In this document: in pieces, positions 1-7,981 of the stretch
Layout: each line of letters starts with the position of its first letter
How positions within the stretch are numbered: position 1 is the first letter of the stretch
Source: Malaciobacter pacificus
Lineage (GTDB): Bacteria > Campylobacterota > Campylobacteria > Campylobacterales > Arcobacteraceae
Direction: 5' to 3'
Length of the DNA stretch: 64,000 nucleotides
Assembly (NCBI RefSeq): GCF_004214795.1
Contig: NZ_CP035928.1
Span: 1,612,001-1,676,000, forward strand
Notes under the pieces: model-generated
Databases searched by the model: none
What the model was told of the DNA's origin: nothing
Seen by the model: the letters and a program-made list of their open reading frames with translations, nothing else
Position numbers and translations under genes: made by a program

Positions 1-254
1 ATATCCCTTTCTTGCTTTAAAATCTTATTCTCTTTACGTAAGCGTTTAAGCTCTTCAGCTTCACTCTCTTTGAGTGTACTTTTTATTTCAATATTCCTCA
101 TTGGAATATTATGTTCTTTTTTATATGCAGTAACCCATGCATATAATGTTTTTGGATTTAAATCTAAATCTTTTGCTATATCTTTTACATTTTCATTATT
201 GTTAATAATTAATTGTACTGTTGAGTCTTTAAACTCTTGACTATATTTTCTCAT
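1..254 (-). CDS. IS3-family transposase OrfA, partial (C-terminus outside window)
   Basis: This is the N-terminal part of the small helix-turn-helix protein of an IS3-family element. It starts MRKYSQEFKDSTVQLI and matches the OrfA at 19191-19487 over its visible length. The start ATG is at 252-254 on the reverse strand, just inside the IS end. In this family OrfA binds the terminal repeats and is fused to the OrfB integrase domain by -1 frameshifting. The coding frame runs off the window, so whether this copy is intact cannot be told. Confidence 0.85.
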   Translation of the reverse strand, partial: MRKYSQEFKDSTVQLIINNNENVKDIAKDLDLNPKTLYAWVTAYKKEHNIPMRNIEIKSTLKESEAEELKRLRKENKILKQERD

Positions 255-328
255 GGTAACCCTTATTCATTTTTTATTTTAACGCAGAATCTCTAAAATT
301 CTTTGTCTGAATTTATGTTACCTCTCCA
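1..328 (-). mobile_element. Partial IS3-family insertion sequence (copy 1, cut by window edge)
   Basis: Bases 1-320 are the reverse complement of the left part of the complete IS3-family element at 19117-20404, and the stretches I compared were identical. The outer end is at about 328, where GTTACCTCTCCA matches the complete copy's terminal repeat (GTTACCACTCCA on this strand) with one mismatch. The element lies inside an IS4-like transposase gene, so this is an IS within an IS. Its other half, with most of the transposase, is beyond the window start, so no target duplication can be checked. Confidence 0.85.
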
Positions 329-1053
329 AGTTCATTCATAGTTTCTATAAATACAGGTTTAGAATACCAGCTATCTACAAGCAGATAATCTGCATATATA
401 CCACTAGCTACTGCTCTTTTAATCATCTCTATAGCAATTTGTGATTTCCCTTTTAAGCTTTCCAATCTTCGCTTATGTGCATTGGTTCGATGATCAATAA
501 TATTTGTAAACTCTTCTATCTTTACCCTTGCATAACTGTTCATAGCAATTGCAAAGTCCAACATAAAATTTGAATAACCATCACTATAGTTTAGTGATAC
601 AACATTTACACCTCTGATTTTTCTCTTTGCTTTATTGCTCCAAAGGTTGTCACAACTTCCCTCTATATTTTTACCAACTTTATCTTCAACAGTATCATCA
701 AGTATAAGAACTCTTACTAGCTTTGAATCTTGCACTTTATGAAGTAGTGATAAGATCTTTAAAGAACTAAGAGATAATAGTTTTCTCCAATTATAAGAAG
801 TATTGGAAAGTAATCGATAATATACATCTTTTTTGAAACTATCATTACTTTGATCCATAAAGGTTGATATTTTTTTATTCATAACCAGCATATATACAAA
901 ATGTAATACAACCATATGAACAGCAACTCCCTCTTTTTTAGAAAAATTGCTCTTGGTTAAAATAGTTTTCATATTTAACAAACGTAATGTTTCATAGATT
1001 GGATTTTTTAACTTATCGTTTATAATACCGATGATCTTGGATTCTATCTGCAT
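329..1053 (-). pseudogene. IS4-superfamily DDE transposase, 3' end removed by IS3-family insertion
   Basis: The visible part is about 240 residues starting MQIESKIIGIINDKL. It has an N-terminal helical region with KKDVYYRLLSN and NWRKLL, then the first catalytic aspartate in LILDDTVEDK and a second in LLVDSWYSKP, the pattern of IS4-like DDE transposases. The third acidic residue and the C-terminus are missing because the IS3-family element enters after MNELG. The reading frame then runs a few codons into that IS and stops at 313. The gene is therefore a broken transposase. The exact IS family is not certain. Confidence 0.8.
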
Positions 1054-1284
1054 TCTTACCCTTTAATATAATAGATATTATAGCTAAAAGTGCCTATTTA
1101 AGGGCTTTATTGAGAGTTCAAAATAGAAAAATATCATAGAAAAACAACTAAATTATTTTTATGTCAACAAGGATAAGATTATTAACTAAAGGAGTAATGT
1201 TTTAGGGAGATTTAGCTACAATTTTAATCAATTTAACGTGCGAAAGTTAAGTTACATAATTAAATATAAATATAGCTTCTAAAT

Positions 1285-1318
1285 TAGACAAAGAAATGTC
1301 TACTTAATAAATTATGAT
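1285..1318 (+). promoter_or_regulatory. Palindromic operator-promoter of the deiminase-like gene (site 1 of 4)
   Basis: The palindrome TAGACA-N6-TGTCTA is at 1285-1302. It is followed by a 10-bp spacer and a TATGAT -10-like box at 1313-1318, 20 bp before the start codon. The same layout (palindrome, 10 bp, -10 box) precedes the genes that start at 4949, 5598 and 7773. The rest of 1054-1338 shows no other clear feature. The binding protein is unknown. Because the palindrome covers the -35 zone, it could be a repressor or an activator site. Confidence 0.7.
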
Positions 1319-1338
1319 AAAGATTACAAGGAGCATAA

Positions 1339-2133
1339 ATGGAGACTTTAATTAATCTATCAGAATTACTATTTAAAAAATATCCAAATAGTGCAAATAA
1401 ATTAGTAACTATTTTTAAAAAGTATAATATTAAGTATAAGGTATTAGAAAATACTAATGATATATGGGTAAGGGATTTTATGCCTTTTTGTTTAGATAAT
1501 GGGCAGTTAGTATCATATATTTATAATCCTGATTATCTTCAAGATCAATTTTATAAAAAAACTATTACTAAAATACATTATAAAAAGAATCACTTAAATT
1601 TAGTTTTAGATGGTGGAAATTTTGTAAGATATAGAAATAAAGCTATTATGACTGATAAAATTTTTAAAGAAAATCCTAAAAAATCAAAAGACGAAATAAT
1701 AAATGAAATAAAATCAATTTGTATGTTAGATGAATTAATTATAATACCTAAGCAGCCATATGATTATTTAGGTCATAGCGATAGTATGGTTAGATTTATA
1801 GATGAAAACAGTGTTTTAATAAATGACTTTTCTATTGAGTCAACTACTTTTAATACAATGCTAAAAAAAGCTCTTAATAATTCAAATTTGAGAATCTTAT
1901 CTATGAAATACAGTGATAATTTTTTTAATGAAAACAGAAACTGGGGAGCATATTTAAACTTTTTAAAAATTGATAACTTGATTATCCTTCCAATTTATGG
2001 AATTAGTGAGGATAAGTTAGCCATAAATCAACTTCAAAATATCTATTCTGATTATATTATTGAAACAATAGAATTAAATGAAATAATTGAAGTTGGTGGT
2101 GCTATTCATTGTATTACGAATGAAATTTTCTAG
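1339..2133 (+). CDS. Agmatine deiminase / peptidyl-arginine deiminase-like protein (short form)
   Basis: The 264-aa product carries the signature blocks of the Porphyromonas-type arginine/agmatine deiminase fold: NDIWVRDFMPF near residue 45 (usual WxRDxGP), LDGGNF near 93, GHSDSMVRFI near 145 with the catalytic His, and GGAIHCITN at the C-terminus with the nucleophile Cys. Family members hydrolyse a guanidino group to a ureido group. This one is about 80 residues shorter than typical AguA, so the substrate is uncertain. The start has an AAGGAG ribosome site. Its promoter shares a palindrome with the AAA+ ATPase and two unknown genes at 4.5-7.8 kb, which suggests a role other than housekeeping polyamine synthesis. 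Confidence 0.75.
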   Translation: METLINLSELLFKKYPNSANKLVTIFKKYNIKYKVLENTNDIWVRDFMPFCLDNGQLVSYIYNPDYLQDQFYKKTITKIHYKKNHLNLVLDGGNFVRYRNKAIMTDKIFKENPKKSKDEIINEIKSICMLDELIIIPKQPYDYLGHSDSMVRFIDENSVLINDFSIESTTFNTMLKKALNNSNLRILSMKYSDNFFNENRNWGAYLNFLKIDNLIILPIYGISEDKLAINQLQNIYSDYIIETIELNEIIEVGGAIHCITNEIF

Positions 2134-2154
2134 TAAATATTCTAAATTTACAAT

Positions 2155-2979
2155 TTATTTCATTTCCCATATTTTTGATTTTTCAGGAAAATTTACATCT
2201 TTATTTAAGTAATTCTTCCAAAATTTATTTATTCCATAGGCAATTGGCTTAAAATCTTTAGGAGAAATAAAATCACTTTTTGCATTGTTGCAAATATAAC
2301 AAGATAAAGAGCAATTTTCAGGAGAATATACATTCTTTTCTTTTGGGGCAGTAACAATTCTCTCAATTTCTAATACCTGACCTCGTTGTCTTGCATCTTT
2401 ATACTGTTCATTATCTTTATTAAAATATTCTTTTAAATCTTTTTCTTCGACACCACAATAACAACATATTCTTTTTTCTTTATTATACCAGTTAATAAAC
2501 TTTTCTTTTGTTTCAAATTTTCCGTCATTACCTTCTAATCTTTTTTTTGTAGCTAAAGATTCAATTCTTGATTGCTCATCCTGATAATTTGTCCAATAGT
2601 CTAATTTATCAATTGTTATAATATCAATAGGATTTAATTCTAATCCTTCATTATTTAATTCTAAATTTTCATTAAATGTAATTTTATTTATATTAGCATG
2701 AATACCTGAAACCTTAAAAATATGTAATTTCATATCATTTAAACATAAACAATATACTGATTCTAATTCTTCAGAAAGAGAAAAATTAAAAGTATTTGTT
2801 GATGTTTTTCTTGCACTCTTTAAACAATATTTGTTATTGTCATTTTTATAAATTAACCAATCTAATTTTACACATTCAGAATACTTAGCATAACTATCTA
2901 TTCTTTCCATTGCTATTTCAACTAAAGTTTTATTTTTTAAATTATTTAAATTGAGCCACTTGCAGATTATAAAAAACAA
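2155..2979 (-). CDS. HNH-type nuclease-like protein, 5' end possibly disturbed by IS
   Basis: The C-terminal half of this 274-aa protein has a zinc-binding pair (CCYCG near residue 168), then LEIERIVTAPKE, then NCSLSCYICNNAKSD near 225. This is the order of an HNH endonuclease with two zinc CxxC pairs. The residue that is usually the first catalytic His (xDHI) is Arg here (EIERI), as in some HNH subfamilies. The N-terminal half is not recognised. The first codons lie against an insertion sequence, so the native start may be lost. A more natural start could be MERIDSY at 2910. It is convergent with the deiminase-like gene. Confidence 0.6.
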   Translation of the reverse strand: MFFIICKWLNLNNLKNKTLVEIAMERIDSYAKYSECVKLDWLIYKNDNNKYCLKSARKTSTNTFNFSLSEELESVYCLCLNDMKLHIFKVSGIHANINKITFNENLELNNEGLELNPIDIITIDKLDYWTNYQDEQSRIESLATKKRLEGNDGKFETKEKFINWYNKEKRICCYCGVEEKDLKEYFNKDNEQYKDARQRGQVLEIERIVTAPKEKNVYSPENCSLSCYICNNAKSDFISPKDFKPIAYGINKFWKNYLNKDVNFPEKSKIWEMK

Positions 2980-2984
2980 CCCGT

Positions 2985-4320
2985 AATTTAAGCTGATTTA
3001 AATTTTAAAAAGTTGAATCAAACTTCAGATAAGTTATAATTTTTTACTACAAAAATTTAACAGAAGAGCGATTCAACTTATGGAAATTATTCTACCAAAA
3101 ATATCTTCAAGTCTATCTAAAATGTGGACTAAGGTTTTAAATCTTGAAAATTCACTTTTTCCTTCTTTGAAAAGAGAGCTTCAATTAGAAGAGTTGTCAA
3201 ATAAAGAGCAAAAGCTTATTAAGATATTAGACTTTGCTGCGATTGAAAAAAATATCACTGTCGTATCTATTACAAACACTCCAAAGCATAGAGAAGAGAT
3301 TGCACGAGCATTTATTGCAAAGAGTGTTTACAATATCCAAACAACCAGAGACCTTATCGATAGACTTCATAGTGATAGAACGCTGAGGATCTTGTGTGGG
3401 TGGAGATATAAAAACGATATTCCAAGTGAGTCTAAATTTAGTAGAGTCTTTAAGGAGCTCAGTGAGCTTAAAATTGCACAAAAGACGCATGAGCAGTTTG
3501 TGAAGGAGTATCTAAGGGATACACTCTTTTTTTATAATGCAAGTGATGCAACAAAAATACCACTGAGAGAAAAACCTGTAAAAGTGAAAAAGAAAAGTTT
3601 AAACCAAAAAGAAGAGGACGACCTAAAAAAGGTGAAACAAGAGAGCCTAAAACACCCAGTATCTTGCAGCAACAAGAAGATATGAAAACCACAAAGCAGA
3701 TGCTATCTTTGGTATCAACGCAGTGTGGAGTTGGAAGAAAACAGAATTCCAAAGGCAACTTTGAAACATGGATAGGAGGGAAACTCCATATCAGTGTAGT
3801 AGATGGAGATATCCCTATTACTGCTATTTATTCAGGGGCAAATGTTCATGATAGCTCAGTAGCACTTCCTCTTATAAACGAGACAAGCAAAAAAGTATCA
3901 TATCTTTATGACTTACAAGATGCAGGATACGACAGCAATATTATCAGAGATTTTTCCAAAAAACTAAATCATAGACCGCTTATTGATATCAATCCGAAGA
4001 ACTCCAAAGAGTTAAAAGGAAAAATTCAACTTATAAAAGATGAAAAAAAGAAATTTAAAATTCTAAACCTTACTCAAAGTTTAGATACCCATCACTATAA
4101 CCAAAGAAGTATGGTTGAGAGAGTCAATAAATACCTCAAAGAAGACTTTGGATGCAGTAATATTTATTATAAAGGAGCTACAAAAGTAGCTTCTGTTTTA
4201 GCATTTGGTATTTTATCAGTTTGTATTCATCAGAGTTTGAAACTGGTAACATAACTTTTAGCTAAAAACACTAAAAATTAGCCATTTTTAAAACTCAACC
4301 ATCAAGCACGCACCCAATAA
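2985..4320 (+). mobile_element. DDE-transposase insertion sequence (approximate limits)
   Basis: The two frames at 3080-3685 and 3664-4254 together make one IS4/IS5-superfamily transposase. I could not fix the exact IS ends. A possible outer inverted repeat, TTGAGCCRCTTGCARATT, occurs near 2953 (forward) and near 4449 (reverse). The leftmost copy lies inside the frame of the HNH-like gene, so it may be a target-related sequence and not an IS terminus. The element separates the HNH-like gene from whatever originally preceded it. Confidence 0.55.
3080..4254 (+). pseudogene. IS4/IS5-superfamily DDE transposase in two frames (-1 frameshift)
   Basis: The first frame (3080-3685) gives the N-terminal domain, with LCGWRYKNDIPSESKFSRVF and the first catalytic Asp in ASDATKIPLREKP. 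The second frame continues with KRRGRPKKG and holds the second Asp (DAGYDS) and the catalytic Glu (SMVERVNKYLKEDFG), ending at 4254. The join lies between about 3545 and 3605, in an A-rich run (GTGAAAAAGAAAAG), and needs a -1 shift. It may be programmed frameshifting or an inactivating indel. The sequence alone does not decide this. All three acidic residues are present if the frames are joined. Confidence 0.75.
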
Positions 4321-4505
4321 TAGTTTTTTATCTAAAATTGACCCATAAAGCGGTAAAATGATTAAAAGTTTAAAAGATCTGCTTGATAAGCTTAGTAGGT
4401 TTACAAATTCACTAGTTTATGATGGTGGAATTTGCAAGCGGCTCAAATTAAAATCCAATATCAATCCTTTTTAAAATTATATTCAAACAAAGTCTCAGAA
4501 ATAAC
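4255..4505. other. Short intergenic stretch beside the IS, with a possible 38-codon ORF
   Basis: No clear gene is present. A small ORF at 4358-4474 (MIKSLKDLLDKLSRFTNSLV...) has no obvious ribosome site. Its end contains TGCAAGCGGCTCAAATTAAA, which resembles TGCAAGTGGCTCAATTTAAA read on the opposite strand at the start of the HNH-like gene. The two copies face each other across the insertion sequence. This may be a remnant of the region into which the IS jumped. Confidence 0.35.
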
Positions 4506-4949
4506 TCAATCTAAATAAAATATTTTTTCTTCATAAAATCTTTTAGCATTATCATAATCTAAAACCCAAAATACTGCATTATTATCAACTCCATCTTCAT
4601 ATGGATTTCCATACTTTTTTGATAATGCATTAAATACTTCATCATCTTTTTCACATTCAATAGCAATACTTCCTAAATAGGGGTATTGTTCATATTCTGA
4701 ACTCACTAAATCAAAGACTTCTATTAATTTTACACTTGGAAAATTTTCATTCATGTATTTTAAAAATTCTTCTCTTTTTGTATAGTTAGTAAAATCTTTA
4801 TTTAGATATTTAGTAAAAACATCTTCACCTGTAACTTTCTTACCAAAAGCATGTACATCATTGTAAACTGTATTAAACACTAGCCAATAAGTTTCTCTTT
4901 TTCTTTCTTTTACCACATATTCATCAATTGTATATAATATTTGAGCCAT
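4506..4949 (-). CDS. Conserved-looking hypothetical protein, 147 aa, operator-linked
   Basis: The protein is not recognised. It is a soluble, acidic-to-neutral 147-aa protein (MAQILYTIDEYVVKERKRET...) with no signal peptide or membrane helix and many aromatic residues. Its coding composition is convincing, and the AGGAG ribosome site is well placed. It is the last of three leftward genes (AAA+ ATPase, 189 aa, 147 aa), but it has its own palindromic promoter at 4976-5009. It is therefore a regulon partner of the ATPase and need not be transcribed with it. No function is proposed. Confidence 0.75.
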   Translation of the reverse strand: MAQILYTIDEYVVKERKRETYWLVFNTVYNDVHAFGKKVTGEDVFTKYLNKDFTNYTKREEFLKYMNENFPSVKLIEVFDLVSSEYEQYPYLGSIAIECEKDDEVFNALSKKYGNPYEDGVDNNAVFWVLDYDNAKRFYEEKIFYLD

Positions 4950-4975
4950 ATAATTCTCCTAATTAATTATTACTA

Positions 4976-5009
4976 ATTATAAATAAAAAATAAGACACTT
5001 ATTTGTCTA
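4976..5009 (-). promoter_or_regulatory. Palindromic operator-promoter of the 147-aa gene (site 2 of 4)
   Basis: On the reverse strand this reads TAGACA-N6-TGTCTT (4992-5009), then 10 bp, then TATAAT (4976-4981), about 27 bp before the ATG at 4949. The spacing is identical to the other three copies. Confidence 0.7.
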
Positions 5010-5028
5010 AATATATTTTTTATATTTT

Positions 5029-5598
5029 TTATATTTTTTCATTTATTAGTTTTCCATCTTTTGTAAACGTATACAAATTACCAAATAAATATAATTCATA
5101 ATTAACTATATCTCCCCATATAAACAACTTACCATTATTAAATACATAGTCTTTAATAATTTCATTTGAAATAATATTTAATATTTCATTTCTACTTTTA
5201 AATAAATATTTCTCATCTTTATATAACGATATTCTTCTTTTTGATTCTAAAAAAGCCAATGCAAATATAGGTTCACTTTTTCTTTTAAAATTTGTATTTA
5301 CAAAAATATAAGCATCTTTAAATTTTTCTATTTCAATTTTTAGATTTGCGTAGTTATCAAGCTCTTTTTGAATTTGTGTATCATCAATTTCAAGCGCTTT
5401 ACAAAGTTTAATCAAAAACTCTTCGGCATTATTAACTAAGTCATAAAATCCACTATTTAGCCACCCATAAATAGTTTCTGTTTTTAGAAATTTATTAAGT
5501 GATTTTTCTAATTTTTTTGTTGATTGATAATCTAACTTTTGTTTTAAATCTTCAATTGAAGCATCTTTGATTTTTTGGTTTAGTATTTCTTTTAGCAT
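5029..5598 (-). CDS. Hypothetical protein, 189 aa, operator-linked
   Basis: The 189-aa product (MLKEILNQKIKDASIEDLKQKL...) is not recognised. The first 80 residues are helical and contain TETIYGWLNSGFYDL followed by LIKLCKALEIDD, which looks loosely like a small DNA-binding or adaptor helix bundle. The C-terminal part is a beta-rich stretch ending WGDIVNYELYLFGNLYTFTKDG. There is no signal peptide or membrane segment. An AAAGGA ribosome site precedes the ATG. It lies between the AAA+ ATPase and the 147-aa gene and has its own copy of the shared operator. It could be the regulator of the set, but that is only inference. Confidence 0.7.
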   Translation of the reverse strand: MLKEILNQKIKDASIEDLKQKLDYQSTKKLEKSLNKFLKTETIYGWLNSGFYDLVNNAEEFLIKLCKALEIDDTQIQKELDNYANLKIEIEKFKDAYIFVNTNFKRKSEPIFALAFLESKRRISLYKDEKYLFKSRNEILNIISNEIIKDYVFNNGKLFIWGDIVNYELYLFGNLYTFTKDGKLINEKI

Positions 5599-5656
5599 TT
5601 TATTATCCTTTGTTTTTTAAAGCAGTCGATACATTGTTTACTGCTTTTATGTAGTT

Positions 5657-5690
5657 ATTATAATCATCTAAGTAGACAAAAAGTTGTCTA
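5657..5690 (-). promoter_or_regulatory. Palindromic operator-promoter of the 189-aa gene (site 3 of 4)
   Basis: This is the best copy: an exact palindrome TAGACA-N6-TGTCTA (5673-5690), extended to 10 bp per arm at 5670-5693. A 10-bp spacer and TATAAT (5657-5662) follow on the reverse strand. It overlaps the stop codon of the AAA+ gene, so the same inverted repeat could also act as a weak terminator, but the -10 box at fixed distance favours a promoter-operator. Confidence 0.75.
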
Positions 5691-5691
5691 C

Positions 5692-7773
5692 TTAAATAAA
5701 CCCCATTGTTTTTTCATTATTTACTTGTTTAACTTCTACTTCTTCTTTTAATCTATTATAAAAATCATTTGAGTTTTTTATAGGCATAAATCTATTTTGT
5801 CTAACTACTGCTGCAAAATCACCTGGTGTTAAGCAACTTAAACTTTTTATTTGGTTTTTAGATTTTTCATAATCTTTAATATTTAAATTTTTGCATTCAC
5901 TCTCAAACAGTTCCCAAGCTTGTTGTGATTTTAAATAATCAAATTCAAGTTTTAAATCAAATCTTCTTAAACTTGCTTTATCTAGATTATTCATAAGATT
6001 AGTAGTTGCAATAAAAATACCATCAAAGTTTTCCATTTGAATAAGCATTTCATTTACTTGTGTAACTTCCCAAGATTTTGAAGCATTTTCTCTGCTACTT
6101 AAAAAACTATCAACTTCATCAAATACAAGAATTCCATCCTCTTCTTTTGCTTCTTTAAATGCATTTGCGATATTTTTTTCAGTTCCACCAACCCACATAG
6201 ACATTAAATCACTTCCTTTTTTTAAAATAAGTGGTTTATCCAAAAAATCTGCAATATATTTACCATAAGCACTTTTTCCAGTTCCTGCTGGCCCATACAA
6301 ACATATTCTTGCATTTTGGTTTTCTTTTATTCCTGATGCTAAACTATTTAAATCAATATTACAATTTATATATGAAGGATCATAAGTTTTAGGTAATTTA
6401 ATTAAACTATCCTCTTTTTTATAATCATGTCCTTGTGCTTTTAGGGTATTTTGTATAATCATTTCAAAGGCTTTGTCTTTATCTTTTGTATTTATATTTG
6501 ATATTACTTTTGCTGCTCTACTAACTAATGCAGGAGCTATTTTTTCATTTTTTGATAAAGAGGTAATTGTATCTTCACTTATTAAGTTTTGGCTATATTT
6601 ATTTATAATCTCTTTTCTTTTTGACTTAAGTGGAATTGGAACTTCTAAGCTTAAATCAAATCTTCTAATAATGGCATCATCAATACTATTTGCATCATTT
6701 GTAATCCAAATAGTAGGAATGTCATTGTTTTCTAAAGTTCTATTTATCCAGGCTTTATTTTTTTGTCTACTATCAAAAATATCACCTGAATTAAATATAT
6801 CTTCAACTTCATCAAACATAATTAGTGCATTTTTATTTGATAAAAGTGATTGTGCAAATTTAAATGCTCTAAGTCTTTTTGTTCCTTCAATTGGTTCATC
6901 ATCTTCATCACAATATGAGATTTCATATAAGGCCGATTTTAACTCATTTGAAATAGCTTTTGCTAATTCAGTTTTACCAGTTCCTGGGATTCCATAAAGA
7001 AGAACATTTACTCCTTTATCACCTGATATTAAAGCATTATTTAAATAAGGTACTAAAATATTTAAATCATTGTTTATATGTTCAAAATCATTTAAACAAA
7101 GATCTGTTTCATTGCATCTATAAATTACCTCTTTTAAAATAGATTCCATATCTTGATTACAAGACAACATATTTTGAGCAAATAAATCTGTAATAAATTC
7201 TAAATTATCTTCTAAACAACCACTATATTTTGTGTCAAGTGTTAAAAGTGATGATTTAACTAATCTTGATTTTGAAGAGAAAATTTTATTTATTTCATTT
7301 ATAGGAATATTTAAAATAACTGCTAAAGCTCTTTTAGTTTGTCCTGAATTTAGATTTCTACCTAAAAATCCCATACATTCTTTTAAAATATCATATTGAT
7401 TTAATAAAATAGCAAACTCTAAGATATTAGTTTCATTGTTGTTTAGTTGAGCAATATTTGAAATATTTTTAAGATTTGTTTTTAAAGTTTTTATATTTGA
7501 AAATCTAACTCTATTCTCTAATTTTATTAGTTTGTTTTTTAAAAAAGATATGACATTTTCTCTAGTATTTTCTTCATTTAAAAAAGACTCTAATCCTAAA
7601 AAATAGGCTAAATTTTCTTCTCTTATATCTCCATCTTTGTCGATGAATTCATTTATAGTATTTAATTTAAAAAGAACTCTTAACATCCAAAGTGAAAACT
7701 TATCAACTAACTCTTTTTCAACTAAATTCTCAATATCAAAACTTGAAATATTTTTAGATCTTCTACTCATCAT
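5692..7773 (-). CDS. Double AAA+ ATPase, operator-linked
   Basis: This 693-aa protein has two AAA+ modules. The first has Walker A GIPGTGKTELAKAI near residue 258, Walker B ALIMFDEVEDIF near 314, and IIRRFDLSLEVPIP as the arginine-finger/sensor region. The second has Walker A GPAGTGKSAYGKYI near 493, Walker B ILVFDEVDSFLSSREN near 546, and ASLRRFDLKLEF. The first 250 residues are helical and unassigned. Such proteins remodel other proteins or complexes using ATP, but the substrate is unknown. The start is one of two adjacent ATG codons behind AAAGGA. The 1.3-7.8 kb zone is flanked by IS debris and looks acquired. The gene shares its promoter design with three neighbours. Confidence 0.85.
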   Translation of the reverse strand: MMSRRSKNISSFDIENLVEKELVDKFSLWMLRVLFKLNTINEFIDKDGDIREENLAYFLGLESFLNEENTRENVISFLKNKLIKLENRVRFSNIKTLKTNLKNISNIAQLNNNETNILEFAILLNQYDILKECMGFLGRNLNSGQTKRALAVILNIPINEINKIFSSKSRLVKSSLLTLDTKYSGCLEDNLEFITDLFAQNMLSCNQDMESILKEVIYRCNETDLCLNDFEHINNDLNILVPYLNNALISGDKGVNVLLYGIPGTGKTELAKAISNELKSALYEISYCDEDDEPIEGTKRLRAFKFAQSLLSNKNALIMFDEVEDIFNSGDIFDSRQKNKAWINRTLENNDIPTIWITNDANSIDDAIIRRFDLSLEVPIPLKSKRKEIINKYSQNLISEDTITSLSKNEKIAPALVSRAAKVISNINTKDKDKAFEMIIQNTLKAQGHDYKKEDSLIKLPKTYDPSYINCNIDLNSLASGIKENQNARICLYGPAGTGKSAYGKYIADFLDKPLILKKGSDLMSMWVGGTEKNIANAFKEAKEEDGILVFDEVDSFLSSRENASKSWEVTQVNEMLIQMENFDGIFIATTNLMNNLDKASLRRFDLKLEFDYLKSQQAWELFESECKNLNIKDYEKSKNQIKSLSCLTPGDFAAVVRQNRFMPIKNSNDFYNRLKEEVEVKQVNNEKTMGFI

Positions 7774-7799
7774 AAATCCTTTAATTAACTTATAATGAG

Positions 7800-7833
7800 A
7801 TTTTAATAGTTTAAGTGGACATTTTAATGTCTG
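7800..7833 (-). promoter_or_regulatory. Palindromic operator-promoter of the AAA+ gene (site 4 of 4)
   Basis: On the reverse strand it reads CAGACA-N6-TGTCCA (7816-7833), then exactly 10 bp, then TAAAAT (7800-7805), 26 bp before the ATG at 7773. It is the most diverged copy. Both changes are in the outer base pairs, and they are not complementary, so the inner GACA/TGTC core is kept. Confidence 0.65.
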
Positions 7834-7981
7834 ATTTTAAAAAATTTGCAAGTTGTCTATAAAACAAATTTATTGAGTTTTTTTGAACACATATTGAACA
7901 AAAAAAGGTTTGTTTTAGTCTTATTCTTAAGCCATTATATTATACACTCCAACTCAGATATAAACATATTTAGGAAGTATT

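Noticed and set aside
3227-3758. Reverse-strand ORFs over the IS transposase
   Set aside because: They lie opposite conserved transposase motifs and have no ribosome sites or protein features.
5670-5693. Simple terminator at the AAA+ gene end
   Set aside because: The inverted repeat matches three others that lie upstream of genes at fixed distance from -10 boxes, so an operator is the better reading.
6473-7142. Forward-strand ORFs over the AAA+ gene
   Set aside because: They are antisense to intact Walker motifs; hydrophobic composition is an artefact of the AT-rich complement.
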